A DNA stretch of 64,000 nt from Eustoma russellianum (Eukaryota > Streptophyta > Magnoliopsida > Gentianales > Gentianaceae). Where the stretch lies: contig AP025075.1 in NCBI GenBank assembly GCA_036186865.1, positions 19,125,071 through 19,189,070 of the forward strand, in the 5' to 3' direction. A program made the position numbers and the translations under genes. Numbering within the stretch: position 1 is the stretch's first letter; each line of letters opens with the position of its first letter. The notes beneath the pieces are model-generated. The model searched no databases and was not told the DNA's origin. It worked only from the letters and a program-made list of their open reading frames with translations. This document shows positions 23,543-35,690 of the stretch, one piece after another.

Positions 23543-25980
23543 TCAGATTTTTTAAAAGGCAATATACACATATATTCCAACGTACTACCGACACGTTATA
23601 TATTTTACGAACGTATGTCAACGTTACACCACTATACTTACTTCATATTTATGAGTATATTCAGGTCTTATATCATATGATATAAGTCATGGTGATGACA
23701 AAATTATTACGACATGTTGCAAGGTTCTAAACCAAAAATTGTCGTATCGGGTGACTACCGAAACATCGCTAACGTGTCACGTACTTGCTATATATAGATG
23801 GCAATCCCCTACACTTCAAAAATGGCCACAAATTTCATGGCTTACATGATACATTCAGCCATAAAAATCATTCCATGTTGGCACACACAAATCACCCCCA
23901 ATGAAGGCCAAATTGTGGAGATTTCAAATTCAACATTTTTGTCACATGGGGCTCCACTTTTAATCAGCCATTAACAAATGAATAATCAAATTATTTTATG
24001 TATATTATGTGTGACATAATACATATAACATGTGCAAAAAGTTGGAATTTAGTCGGAGAAAAATCGTGTAATCGACAAAAGGCGAAAATTTGGTTTTCTA
24101 CAACACAACACATGGAACATTTTTGGCATGACATGTAACATGTATTTAGACATATTTTACATATTCAATACATATTAAAGTGTTCTAGAATATTCAAATT
24201 AGGGCTGATTGGAATATACCATATGTGTATAATTATTGTGCACTATTTTACATAGTTTACAAAAATAAATTCAGCACATGGTCAAGCTTAATCATACGCC
24301 TAGAGCTGTTTGGTGGAGCCTATGTGGAGCTTAGTTGGAATCTTGATTGGTGAAGAATGGACTATACAAGGTTAGTTACATAATGGAGAGAGCTACACAA
24401 GGTAATGTTTCAAACTATGTCACAAATATAACACATGCTGAAAATTCAGCATGTGTGTGTTAAGATGGCCAAAATTTTGATCCTTAATGGTGATAAATTT
24501 GCTTCTTCATTTTCAAGGGATTGATATAATACTAATATGGCAATAATTTGAATGTGTTAAGAATATGACAAATGCTGAAAATTTCAGCATGTGTTGCATA
24601 AGGTGGCCGAAATCTTGGAGTTATTGGTGATATATTTTCCTTCCAAATTATTTGGGTTAATTGTATGATAATTGGCAATGTTTTTATGAATAATTTAGCA
24701 CATGTTTTAAGTAAAATTTTCAGATTTGTACAATCATCAAATAATGACAAATCTCATCCAATCAAGGAGTGCCAAGTAAGCAAGGCTAAGACAATCATCC
24801 AATCAAGTGTTGCCAAGTAAGCAAGTTGATGTCACAGTTATACAAGGCATTCTTCCAAGGACTTAAAAGAGAATTTTCAAGAGGGAATGAAGCCCTAGAG
24901 TGTGAGATAAAAGGAAGTGAGGAAGAGCAAATCAAACACAAGACAAGTCTTACAAGTTCAAAAGTGCAAAAAGTCTGTCTACTCTCTTCTTCTACATTTC
25001 TTTCTTCTATTTCTCTCTCAAAGCATATTGTATCTATACTCAAATATATTGTATAGGCTTCATTCATACCACCATACACTCCCTGTTGTTGTAAAAGGTT
25101 GATCAAGGTGTGATCAAACCTTCATCCGCTCAGTGGTGGTGTCCGTGATCATTGTGATTGCTTGTTTCGATTGTAAAGGATTGGAGTTGGTGTATAACTC
25201 TATCAACCCTGTGTGGTAAGGTGTTATTTTGTGTAGTGATAACCGAGAAAGGTGTCCTCTAAGACTAGAGTAGGTTGATTTAACCGAACCAGTATAAAAT
25301 TCCTTGTGTTATCTACTTTTCTGCACAGTACTTTCAGTTTCCTGCATTTTGCATCTATTTCACAGCGATCTTAAAAATATCAAACAAATTTCAAAAATCA
25401 CAAACCTTTCCTGAAACATAGAGACACGCTTTAAGTTTTATTTTGCGCAAGTTTCAACCCTTTTGGACAAGTATAAGTCATTCAAACATTAATAGTTCTG
25501 AGACTAGTGCAATCTGATTTTCAGACTTGCAAAGGTTGAGAACTTGAACGTATTTGACATACTTCTCAAAGGAATTTTTCAAAAATGTTTCAACCAAATT
25601 AAATAAATATAATAAAGGGTTTTTCATTAAATTTTCAGACCATTTGGAGCCACGGTTTAATCGGAATAAATTTTTCAAGTCAGACTACCGTTTCTGACAG
25701 ATTTGCGCAATCTGACAATAAACAATTTTTCAAATGGTTAAAGGTTGAATTTTGATCTGAAATTTTTAGGAGATACTCAAAACATCTGAGAATACAATCT
25801 CTCCATATTTCAGAATTTTTGAAGGCCTGTAACCTAGTTTTTCAAACGTTGCAAAATAGGTCTTAAAAATAGAAACTGTTTTCAGAAGTTGGGTTTTTGG
25901 ATAAAAACATTTTAAAGACCAAATTTTCCGCACCCAATATTCAACTCTCCCACCTCTAGTGGTGTCTTGCAGGTCCTACA
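23131..25980 (+). repeat. 5' LTR of copia C
   Basis: Starts TGTTGAGAAAAAGGG and ends AGGTCCTACA. It includes the 20-bp palindrome at 23667-23686, a TATA-like GCTATATATAGATGG near 23788, and hairpins at 24431-24456 and about 24568-24594. A (TA)n run adjoins a sequence gap. Confidence 0.92.
23496..23505. other. Assembly gap (10 N)
   Basis: Ten N directly before a (TA)n run inside the LTR; the true length of this stretch is unknown. The 3' LTR reads through the same place (31715-31756). Confidence 0.99.
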
Positions 25981-25982
25981 AG

Positions 25983-25994
25983 TGGTATCAGAGC
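25983..25994 (+). other. Primer-binding site of copia C (initiator tRNA-Met)
   Basis: TGGTATCAGAGC two bases after the LTR end. Confidence 0.93.
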
Positions 25995-26036
25995 GTAGGC
26001 ATACTCACAACAAGAAGATCCAACGATCTAATTGAG

Positions 26037-27227
26037 ATGGCAACCACTAGCTTCAAAATCGAGCAAGAAGGTATGTCTAGTCAAATGCCTCCTTTTTTTG
26101 ATGGTGAGTCCTTTATTCAATGGAAATTAAGAATGAAACTTTTTCTTATGGCTATTGATATTGATCTATGGTCTATCACAGAAGACGGCCCAATTGTTCC
26201 TTCAAAATTATCCACTGTAGATGGTGTCACACTAGAGGTTGTAAAACCAAAACAAGAATATACTAGTGATGACAAAAAGCGACTAAGCGTGAATGCTAGA
26301 GCCATGCAATTACTCTTAAACAGGCTAAGTAAAAGCGAATCTAGTTATGTGTCTAATTGCTCTAGTGCTCAAGAAATATGGAGAATTCTTGAGATGAAAC
26401 ATGAAGGGACTAGCCAAGTAAAGGAGTCCAAGATTAATATGCTTATGTCCTACTTGAGTCTTTTAAATTGTTTCCAAATGAGTCTATTGTTGATATGGAT
26501 CTACGATTGAATAACATATATAATTCTCTTGAGTCTCTTGGCAAAAGTTTCTCTATGCAGGAAAAGGTCCAAAAGGTTCTATGAAGCCTTCCATCCGAAT
26601 GGGACCCTAAAGTGACAGCAATAGAGGAAAGTAAAGAAACCAAATCAATAAAAATGGAGGAAATAATTGGATCGCTAAAGGTGTACGCAAACAAACTTAC
26701 TTTAAGGAAATCGGAATAAACGTCAAAACAAGGTAAGACTATTGCTGTTAAATCAAATGAATACGTCATCTACTTCTTCCGATCACGTAGATGATAGTGA
26801 TTCCGAATCAGACAATGATGACTTAATACTATTGGCTAAAGGTTTGAGAAAATTCATGAGAAAGTCATTTAAAAACAAACCTAAGGCTACTTCCACTAAA
26901 AGAAATAAAAATAAAACCAATGACAAGGACGTAAAGTGCTACGAATGCGGAAAACTTGGACATTTATCTTATGATTGTCCTAACAAGGACAAACAAACAA
27001 ACAAACACCTTGACAAGGATCGTACCAAAACTAGACTCGTCTCAGAACCCAAACAAAGGAGAAGAGCCCTCAAGGCCTCCACTTGGAGTGACACATCCGA
27101 CTCTCAGACTGACACAGAAGAGGAACAACACAAGTATGCTTTGTGTCCAAAGCATCAAACGAGGTATCTTCTGACTCTGACTCTGATTCTGAACCTTCAT
27201 ATGATGATCTTTTTAGTCAATATTTAG
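26037..27227 (+). pseudogene. Copia C gag, frameshifted
   Basis: The ATG at 26037 starts a gag closely matching element A (EGMSSQMPPFFDGESFIQ, NARAMQLLLNRLSKSE). The frame is lost near 26450 and stops at 26510, and the middle part has stops. It resumes in another frame around 26742 with the Asp/Ser-rich segment and the zinc knuckle CYECGKLGHLSYDC, ending at 27227. No intact product is possible without recoding. Confidence 0.9.
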
Positions 27228-27405
27228 AATTGCACAAATTCGCAAAGACTCTTGCAAAAAAGAATAAACGATTAATTGAAAGACAAGACGTTGTTAGAAT
27301 CTTCTAACATGAATCTTGTTTCTCAATTGGAAGATTCAAAAGAAGAGTCGTCATGTATCATCAATGCATTAAAATTAGAGATCTCATCATTAACTACACA
27401 TAATA

Positions 27406-27972
27406 ATGAAATCAAAATCTGAGATTTCAAATTTGAAATCAAGGAATACGGATTTAGAGAAAATGATGAAACAATTTGATACGGGAACTAACATGGTAGA
27501 TCGCATTATTTTATCACAAAAGCATGATAGTGATAAAACCGGATTAGGTTACATTGAGAAAAACGAAACATTAATCAAACCAACTAAATTCATTTTGTTG
27601 AAGAAAATGGACACACCTAAGGCATACATGGCGCCTAAGATGACGCATAGGCCCCCTCTCCCTTAATCTTGTCATGCTGCTTCCTCATATCATACAAAAT
27701 ATAATTATGTGCCGTATAGATATGAGAAGAAACAATTGATACATACACGACATTCATTCCATGCATCTAGATCACGTACTATGCATACTAACACTAGAGC
27801 ATATAAAAAACGCACACCATATGATGCGCACAAGGGGATTCTCGGCCAAAGGCCTAATGCTTTCTCACCCCATGTCTACTATGTTGCTCCTTCATCTACA
27901 TTCTTACCATTTGGTAGACCGAGAAGGATCACCCAAGTATGGGTACCGAAAGGTACTTTTACAAAGAGGTGA
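27406..27972 (+). pseudogene. Copia C gag-protease linker, broken
   Basis: Equivalent to 9657-10100 of element A (SEISNLKSRNTDLEKMMKQF). It is split by a stop near 27666 and continues 27709-27972 with a basic region ending WVPKGTFTKR. Confidence 0.75.
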
Positions 27973-28039
27973 ATAACTAACTCGTAAGGACCCAAATTAA
28001 AACGGGTACCTAAATCATTGGTGTACATTGCAGGAAACC

Positions 28040-29389
28040 CATACATAAAAAGACACATCTATCAAGTGGTTCCTTGACAGTGGTGGCTCGAGGCACATGA
28101 CGGGTGACTCGAGCTTGTTCACAAAGTTGAAGAAGGTCACAAAAGGCGGATTCGTGACCTTTGGAGAAAACAATGAAGGAAGAATTATTGGTAAAGGTAC
28201 AATCGGAAGCCCAAGTACCCTTCAAATCTCCAATGTCTTCCTGATAAGAAATCTATCCTACAATCTTTTTAGCATCTCACAGTTTATTGACAACGGTTTT
28301 AACGTGTGTTTTACTCATCCATATTGCAATATAATCAATAAAAATGGAGAAACAGTATTAAAAGGATTAAGGGAAGGAAATATTTTTACGCTTTCTATGG
28401 ATGACATGTTAGACGCTAAGGTTAAATGCTTTATGTCAAATGAACCTAAAGTTAATTTATGGCATAGACGTTTAGGACACATTGTCATTTCTACACTTGA
28501 AAAACTTCAACGAAAGAACCTAATACGAGGATTGCCTAAACTTGATTTAGACAACTTTTAGTTGTGTGAATCTTGTATTAAAGGCAAACAAACACGCGAG
28601 TCACTTAAACCTAAAAATGAAATTAGCATGTCTAGAGTTTAAGAATTATTACACGTTGATTTGTTTGGTCCTAGTCGCACTAAGAGTCTCGGTGGATGTC
28701 ATTATGCATGTGTTATCGTTGATTATTTTTCTCGCTACACTTGGACTTTATTTATTGCAAATAAGGATGATAGTGCTATTGAAATTGCAAAAATAATTAA
28801 ACAACTTGAAAATGAATATGGTTTGAATGTGAAAAAGATTAGAAGCGATAGAGGCGGTGAATTTAAAAACAAAGACATGATTGTATTTTGCGAAGAAAAA
28901 TGTATCAAACACGAGTTTTCACCATCTAGAACTCCACAATTAAATGGAGTAGTAGAAAGAAAGAATAGGACACTACAAGAAATCGCTAGAACCATGCTGT
29001 GTGAAAATAAATTGCCTAGATTTCTGTGGGCGGAAGCCATAAATTGTGTATGCTATATAGTTAATCATTTGACTATTAGAAAGAAAATAAATAAAACTCC
29101 CTATGAGATACTAAATGATCGCATGCCTAAAATTGATTACTTTCGTGTGTTTGGTTGCAAATGCTTTGTTTTAACTACAAAAGATAATTTAGACAAGTTT
29201 GAATCTAAATCAATTGAATACATTTTTGTTGGATATTATGTGAATTCAAAAGCATATAGATGTTATGATCCTATCATTAGACAAATTTTAGAATCCATTC
29301 ATGTGAAGTTTAATGAATTCGGTGAGGTTGAAAAAGATAAAGAATATGACGATGATTTTGAACTAAAACTCGTGTTAGATGATGTATAG
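28040..29389 (+). pseudogene. Copia C protease and integrase, broken
   Basis: Protease site FLDSGGSRHM near 28070, then the GAG-pre-integrase finger (HRRLGH ... CESC) and integrase core LLHVDLFGPS, VDYFSRYTW, SDRGGEFKN, PQLNGVVERKNRT, ending with the C-terminal GYYVNSKAYRCYDP segment. In-frame stops are at 28559-28561 (TAG, inside the zinc finger) and 28640-28642 (TAA). The rest keeps one frame to 29389. It retains the integrase C-terminus that element A has lost. Confidence 0.9.
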
Positions 29390-31127
29390 AATGATGGCGT
29401 TCATGATGAAATGAACACACTAGAAATGCATGATCACTTAGAAATGCATGAGAACGTAGAAAATAATCAATCAAGATGGTATAAGGATCACCCACACGAT
29501 CTCATCATAGGCGACTTTACTCATGTTGTTCGACCACGTAGAAGAATAAATCCGGATTAAATAAACCAATTTCATGCTATAATATCCATAATTTAACCTA
29601 AAAACGTGTTTGATGATTTGAGTGATTCTTATTGGATTGATGCTATGCATGATGAACTAAATCAATTCGTAAGAAATGATGTATGGGATTTAGTGCCACG
29701 ACCACAAGATAAGACTATAATAGGAACAAAGTGGGTGTTTAGTATATAAAATGAATGAAGAAGGTAAAGTTGTTAGAAACAAGGCGAGACTTGTAGTACA
29801 AGGATATAATCAAGAAGAAGGAATAGACTATGACGAAACGTTTGCACCCATAGCACGTTTAGAAGCCATATGACTTTTACTTGCTATTACTTGCATGAAA
29901 GGTTTTTTACTTTAACAAATGGACGTGAAAAGTGCATTTTTAAATGGTTTTATACAAGAAGAAGTATACATGAAGCAACCGCCTGATTTTGAAGATTTGA
30001 AATACCCCAATCACGTATACAAATTAAAGAAGGCACTATACGGTTTAAAGCAAGCACCTAGGGCGTGGTATGATCGTTTTGCTACTTTTCTTTTATAAAA
30101 TGGTTTTAAAAGAGGCACGATAGATAGCACCCTATTCTTGAAACAAGATAAATCTGATTTGCTAATCATTCAAATTTATGTTGATGACATCATTTTTGGA
30201 TCTACATCTCATAAACTTGTTGAAGAATTTGAAACTTGCATGAAATCCGAGTTTGAAATGTCTATGGTTGGTGAATTGAATTACTTTCTTGGCTTGCAAA
30301 TTAAACAAACGAGTAAGGGTATACACATAACTCAAGTTAAATATGTGAATGACATGATTAAAAAGTTCAATTTTGAGGACCTAAAACCGTCCCCCACCCC
30401 TATGAGTGTCACCACTAAACTAGAGAAAGACGAACATGGAAAAGACTTTGATAATGCTTTATATAGGTATATGATTGGTTCTTTGCTTTATCTTACTGCT
30501 AGTAGACTTTATATCATGTTTAGTGTGTGTATGTGTGCACGTTTTCAAAGCCAGCCTAAAGTGTCTTATTATAATGCTGTGAAAAGAATATTTCGATATA
30601 TTAAGCACACCCCCACTTTAGGAATTTGGTATGATAAAGATTGTGAATTTGACTTGCATGCTTATACCGACGCAGATTATGGTGGATGTAAAATAGATAG
30701 AAAAAGCACTAGCGGCACTTGTCAATTTATAGGAAATTCACTAAATTCATGGTTTTCGAAAAAGCAAGCAAGTGTGGTCTTATCTACTACCGAAGCTGAA
30801 TACATGGCACTTTGTCTTTGTTGCACACAATTGCTATGGTTAAAACAACAACTTTCTGATGTCGGTATCACAGTAAATCGTATTCCAATCTATTGTGATA
30901 GTATGAGGGCTATAAACTTGTCTAAGAACCCCGTACTACACTCTAAGGCTAAGCACATAGAAGTACGATATCACTTTCTTCGTGATCATGTAAATAATGG
31001 TGATATTGTTATAGAGCATGTACGCACTGAAGCACAAGTAGCCGATGTCTTCACTAAGGCATTAAATCAAGCCACGTATGAAAATCTCCGTTCTAAATTA
31101 GGCATGATTTCTGCTGATTTGATTTGA
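29390..31127 (+). pseudogene. Copia C reverse transcriptase and RNase H, N-terminal part broken
   Basis: The RT N-terminus (about 29480-30110) has several stops and shifts: RPQDKTIIGTKWVF, VVQGYNQEEG-like text, DVKSAFLNGF, YGLKQAPRAW. From 30138 a 329-codon frame is intact: QIYVDDIIFGS catalytic box, RNase H YTDADYGGCKIDRKS, TEAEYMAL, YCDSMRAI, KHIEVRYHFLRD, VADVFTKAL, stop at 31125-31127. Confidence 0.9.
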
Positions 31128-31354
31128 TATTTCTTTTCATCTTTATATGCACTTTAGATTTTATTTCCAAAATAAAGGGGAGAGAGTGCATGATATAAGG
31201 GAAAGCAAGAGATTGATTGCAAATATCAAGGGGGAGAAAATTCAAAATTCAAAATTTGAAATTCGAAATTTGAATTTGTGCACGATTGGAGGGGGAGCGG
31301 TTAAATTTAAATCATGTACTAAGATTATTTTGTAAATCATCAAAAAGGGGAGAT
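31128..31354 (+). other. Copia C 3' untranslated part with polypurine tract
   Basis: Several AAGGGGGAG blocks end in AAAAAGGGGAGAT directly before the LTR at 31355. The 62-codon open frame here has no recognisable content. Confidence 0.8.
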
Positions 31355-31721
31355 TGTTGAGACAAAGGGTTTGAATGATTCACAAAAATGCATGATTTAA
31401 ATAATGTGTGCTAAAGAAATGCATGACACATTTTATTTTATGACTTGACACGTTTTTGCAACAAACCTGCCTTATATACTTTATATGTAATGTTGTCGTA
31501 CTAACAAGCCATGAAGCTTTAAAGCTTACATCAAATGTCACTCATTTGTTGTGTTTAAACTATTTTCAGGTGCCACCATTAATGGACTAAACTAGTTCAT
31601 TAAGTGAAGTACTTAGTTAAATGAACTAAGTAGTTCATTAAATGGAGAAATATTTGTAGAAGGCACAAATGCAACAAACATGGAAATGAAAAGTCTCCTC
31701 TCCCTTCTTAACCACACGTTT

Positions 31722-31759
<38 letters not shown>

Positions 31760-33763
31760 GTTTTTTTAAAAGGCACTATACACATATATTCCAACGTACA
31801 ACTGACACGTTATATATTTAACAAGCGTACGTCAACGTCACACCACTATACTTACCTCATATTTATGAGTATATTCAGGTCTTATATCATATGATATAAT
31901 TCATGGTGATGACAAAATTATTACGACACGTTAAAAGGTTCTAAACCAAAAATTGTCGTATCGGGTAACTACCGAAATTTCGCTAACGTGTCACGTACTT
32001 GCCATATATAGATGGCCAGCCCCTATACTTCAAAAATGGCCACATATTTCGTGGATTGCATGATATATTCAGCCATAAAATCATTCCATATTGACACACA
32101 CAAATCACCCCCAATTAAGGCCAAATTATGGAGATTTTAAATTCAACATTTTTGTCACATGGGGCGCCACTATTAATCAGCCATTAAGAGCTCAATATTC
32201 AAATTATTTTATGTATATTATGTGTGACATAATATATATAACATGTGCAAATTTTGAAATTTAATCAGAGAAAAATCGTGTAATCGACAAATGTCGAAAA
32301 TTCGGTTTTCTACGAACACAACACATGAAACGTTTTTGGCATGACATGTAACATGTATCTAGACACTTTTTACATATTCAATACATATTAAAGTATTGTA
32401 GAAAATTCAAATTAGGGCTGATTGGAATATACCATATGTGTATAATTATTGTGCATTATTTTACAAAGTTTACAAAAAATAAATTCAGCACATGTTCAAG
32501 CTTAATCACACGCCTAGAGCTGCTTGGTGGAGCCTATGTGGAGCTTAGTTGGCATCTTGACTGGTGAAGAATAGACTATGCAGGGTTAGTGAAATAATGG
32601 AAGGAGCTACATAGGGTAATGTGTGTGTAAAGATAATTATTTGGGATTAATTGTGTGATAATTGATAATGTTTTTATGAATAATTTGGCACATGTTTTAA
32701 GTGAAATTTTCAGATTTGTACAGTCATCATGTGATGAAAAATCTCATCCCATCAAGGAGTGTCAAGTAAGTAAGGCCAACACAATCATCTAATCAAGTGT
32801 TGCCAAGTAAGCAAGTTGATGTCACAATTATACAAGGCATTCTTCCAAGGACTTAAAAGAGAATTTTCAAGAGGGAATGAAGCCCTATAGTGGGCGGCCA
32901 CTTTGAGATAAAAGGAAGAGAGGAAGAGCAAATCAAACACAAGACAAGTTTTACAAGTTCAAAAGTGCAAAAAGTCTCTCTACTCTCTTCTTCTACATTT
33001 ATTTCTTCTCTTTCTCTCTCAAAGCCTATTGTATCTATATTCAAACATATTGTATAGGCTTCATTCATACCACCATACGCGCTCTATTTTTGTAAAAGGT
33101 TGATCAAGTTGTGATCAAACATTCATCCACTCGGTGGTAGTGTTCGTGATCATTGTGATTGCTTGTTTCGATTGTAAAGGGTTGGAGTTGGTGTATAACT
33201 CCATCAAACATGTGTGGTAAGGTGTTATTTTGTGTAATGATAACCGAGAAAGGTGTCCTCTAAGACTAGAGTAGGTTGATTTAACCGAACCAGTATAAAA
33301 TTCCTTGTGTTCTCTACTTTTCTGCACAGTACTTTCAGTTTCCTGCACTTTGCATCTACTTCACCGCGATCTTAAAAATATCAAACAAATTTCAAAAATC
33401 ACAAACCTTTCCAGAAACATAGAGACACGTCTTAAGTTTTATTTGGCGTAAATTTCAACCCTTTTGGACAAGTATAAGTCATTCAAACGTTAATATTTCT
33501 GAGACTAGAGCAATCTGATTTTTAGACTTGCAAAGGTTGAGAACTTGAACGTATTTGACATACTTCCCAAAGGAATTTTTCAAAACTGTTTCAACCCAAT
33601 TAAATAAATATAGTAAGGGGTTTTTCATTAAATTTCAGACCATTTGGAGCCATGGTTTAATCGGAATAAAATTTTCAAGTCAGACTACCATTTCTGGTAG
33701 ATTTGCACAATCTGACCGCAAACAATTTTTCAAAGGGTTAAAAGTTGAATTTTGATCTGAAAT
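31355..33763 (+). repeat. 3' LTR of copia C, truncated at its end
   Basis: Starts TGTTGAGACAAAGGG and follows the 5' LTR to about 33763. Relative to the 5' LTR it lacks two blocks near 32627-32642 (about 40 and 180 bases), which contain the two CATGCTGAA hairpins. The palindrome at 31881-31900 differs at its last base. It is missing about 220 bases of its 3' end, including the terminal CTACA. Confidence 0.88.
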
Positions 33764-35690
33764 TCCTTTGGAAATTATGCCTAATAATTTAAGTTCTCAA
33801 CCTTTGCAAGTCTAAAAATCAGATTGCACTAGTCTCAGAACTATTAACGTTTGATTGACTTAAACTTATCCAAATGGATTGAAACTTGCGCCAAATGAAA
33901 CTTAAGTGGCGTGGATATATTTATATAAATTTTGGTAATTTTTTAAAGTCGTTTGATATTTTTACTAATGCAATGAAAACGATGCAAAGTGTTGGAAACT
34001 TAAAGTAAAGTGCTAAAAGTAATAACACCGAGAATTTTATACAGGTTCGATTGACACAACCTACTCCAGTCTTCGAGAACACCTTCCTCGGTTATCACTA
34101 ATCACAAAACACACCTTACCACAAGGGTTGCTGGAGTTACATACCAACTCCAACTCTTTACACACAATACAATCAACCACACCGATCACGAACACCACCA
34201 CCGAACGGATGAAGATTTGATCACACCTTGATCAACCTCTTACAAATATGAGGCATGTATGGTGGTCTAAACAAAGTCTATTCAATATGTTTGAATATAA
34301 GTACAATAGGCTTGAGAGAAGAGGAAGAAAGAAATGTAGAAGAAGAGAATAGTGGATCCTTTTACACTTGAGAGACAACGAGAGTTGTCTTGCATTTGTT
34401 TGACTCTCTTCTCTTCCTTTTATTTGGTCTTGGCCACCCCCTAGGGCTTCTCTTCCATCTTGAGAATTCTCTTTTAATTCCTTGGAAGAATACCTTGTAT
34501 AGATGTGACACCATCTTGCTTACTTGGCACAACTTGATTGGATGATTGTCTTGGCTTTGCTTACTTGGCACTTCATGATTGGATGAGTTATGTCATCATT
34601 TAGTGGCTGTAAGAATCTGAGAATAAAATGAAAAACATGTGCCAAATAAAGTTCAAAACATTGCCAAATATTCTACAATCAATCCCTTCAAATTTGGGAA
34701 GCAAATTAGTTACCAACATGGTAGTAAAAATCGGCCACTAAGTCTCACATGCTGAATTTTCAGCATGCGTTACATTTGCTACAAAGTTTGAATTGTTACC
34801 TTGTGTAGCTCCCTCCATTATGTCACTAACCTTGTGTAGTACATCCTTCACCAATCAAGATGCCAACTAATCTCCACATAGGCATCTACAAGCTGCAGTA
34901 GGCGTGTATGATGACTACACAATGTGCTGAATTTCATTTTTGTAAACTTTGTAAAATAGTGCACAATAATTATACACATATGGTATATTCCAATCAGCCC
35001 TAATTTGAATATTTTAGTACACTTTAATGTGTCCTGAATATGTAAAAATTGTCTAGATACATGTTAAATATCATGCCAAAAACATTCCATGTGTTGTGTT
35101 CGTAGAAAACCGAATTTTCGACTTTCGCCGGTTACGCGATTTTTCTCCAATTAAATTCAAACTTTTTTGCACATGTTATATATATTATGTCACACATAAT
35201 ATACATAAAATAAATTAAATATTAAGCTCATAAGGGCTGAGACATAGGCACCTACATGTGACAAAATAGGTTGAATTTGAAATCTCCATAATTTGGCCTT
35301 AATTGGGTGTGATTTGTGTGTGCCAACATTGAATGATTTCATGGCTGAGTATACCATGTGAGCCACGAAATTCGTGGCCATTTTTGAAGTATAGGGGCTG
35401 GCCATCTATATATGGCAAGTACGTGACACGTTAGCGAAGATTCGGTAGTCACGCGATACGACAATTTTTGGTTTATAACCTTGAAACGTGTCATAATAAT
35501 TTTGTCATCACCATGATTTATATCATATGATATAAGACCTGAATGTACTCATAAATATGAGGTAATTATAGTGGTGTGACGTTGACGTACGTTCATAATA
35601 TATGTAACGTGTCGGTAGTACGTCGAAATATATGTGTATTGTGCCTTTTTATAAAAAATCTAAATATATATTTTTTTAGTGAAAGATGGA
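33764..35690 (-). repeat. Copia LTR fragment D, left part (minus orientation)
   Basis: Reverse-orientation LTR, collinear with about 42595-44690 of LTR E (CTCAACCTTTGCAAG ... TATAAAAAATCT). Its end with the terminal CTACA is missing and fused to element C. It includes a palindrome copy at 35517-35536 with one base changed. LINE1 interrupts it at about 35690. Confidence 0.87.

Larger units (their letters stand above)
23131..33763 (+). mobile_element. Copia element C (SIRE/Maximus-like), plus strand, 3' LTR truncated
   Basis: 5' LTR 23131-25980, primer site, gag, protease-integrase, RT-RNase H, purine tract and 3' LTR from 31355. The 3' LTR stops matching the 5' LTR at about 33763, where it joins an LTR of opposite orientation (D). 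CTTGT precedes the element as a candidate target duplication, but no matching copy follows because the right end is lost. It has the same gene content as element A, with many stops and frameshifts. Confidence 0.9.
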
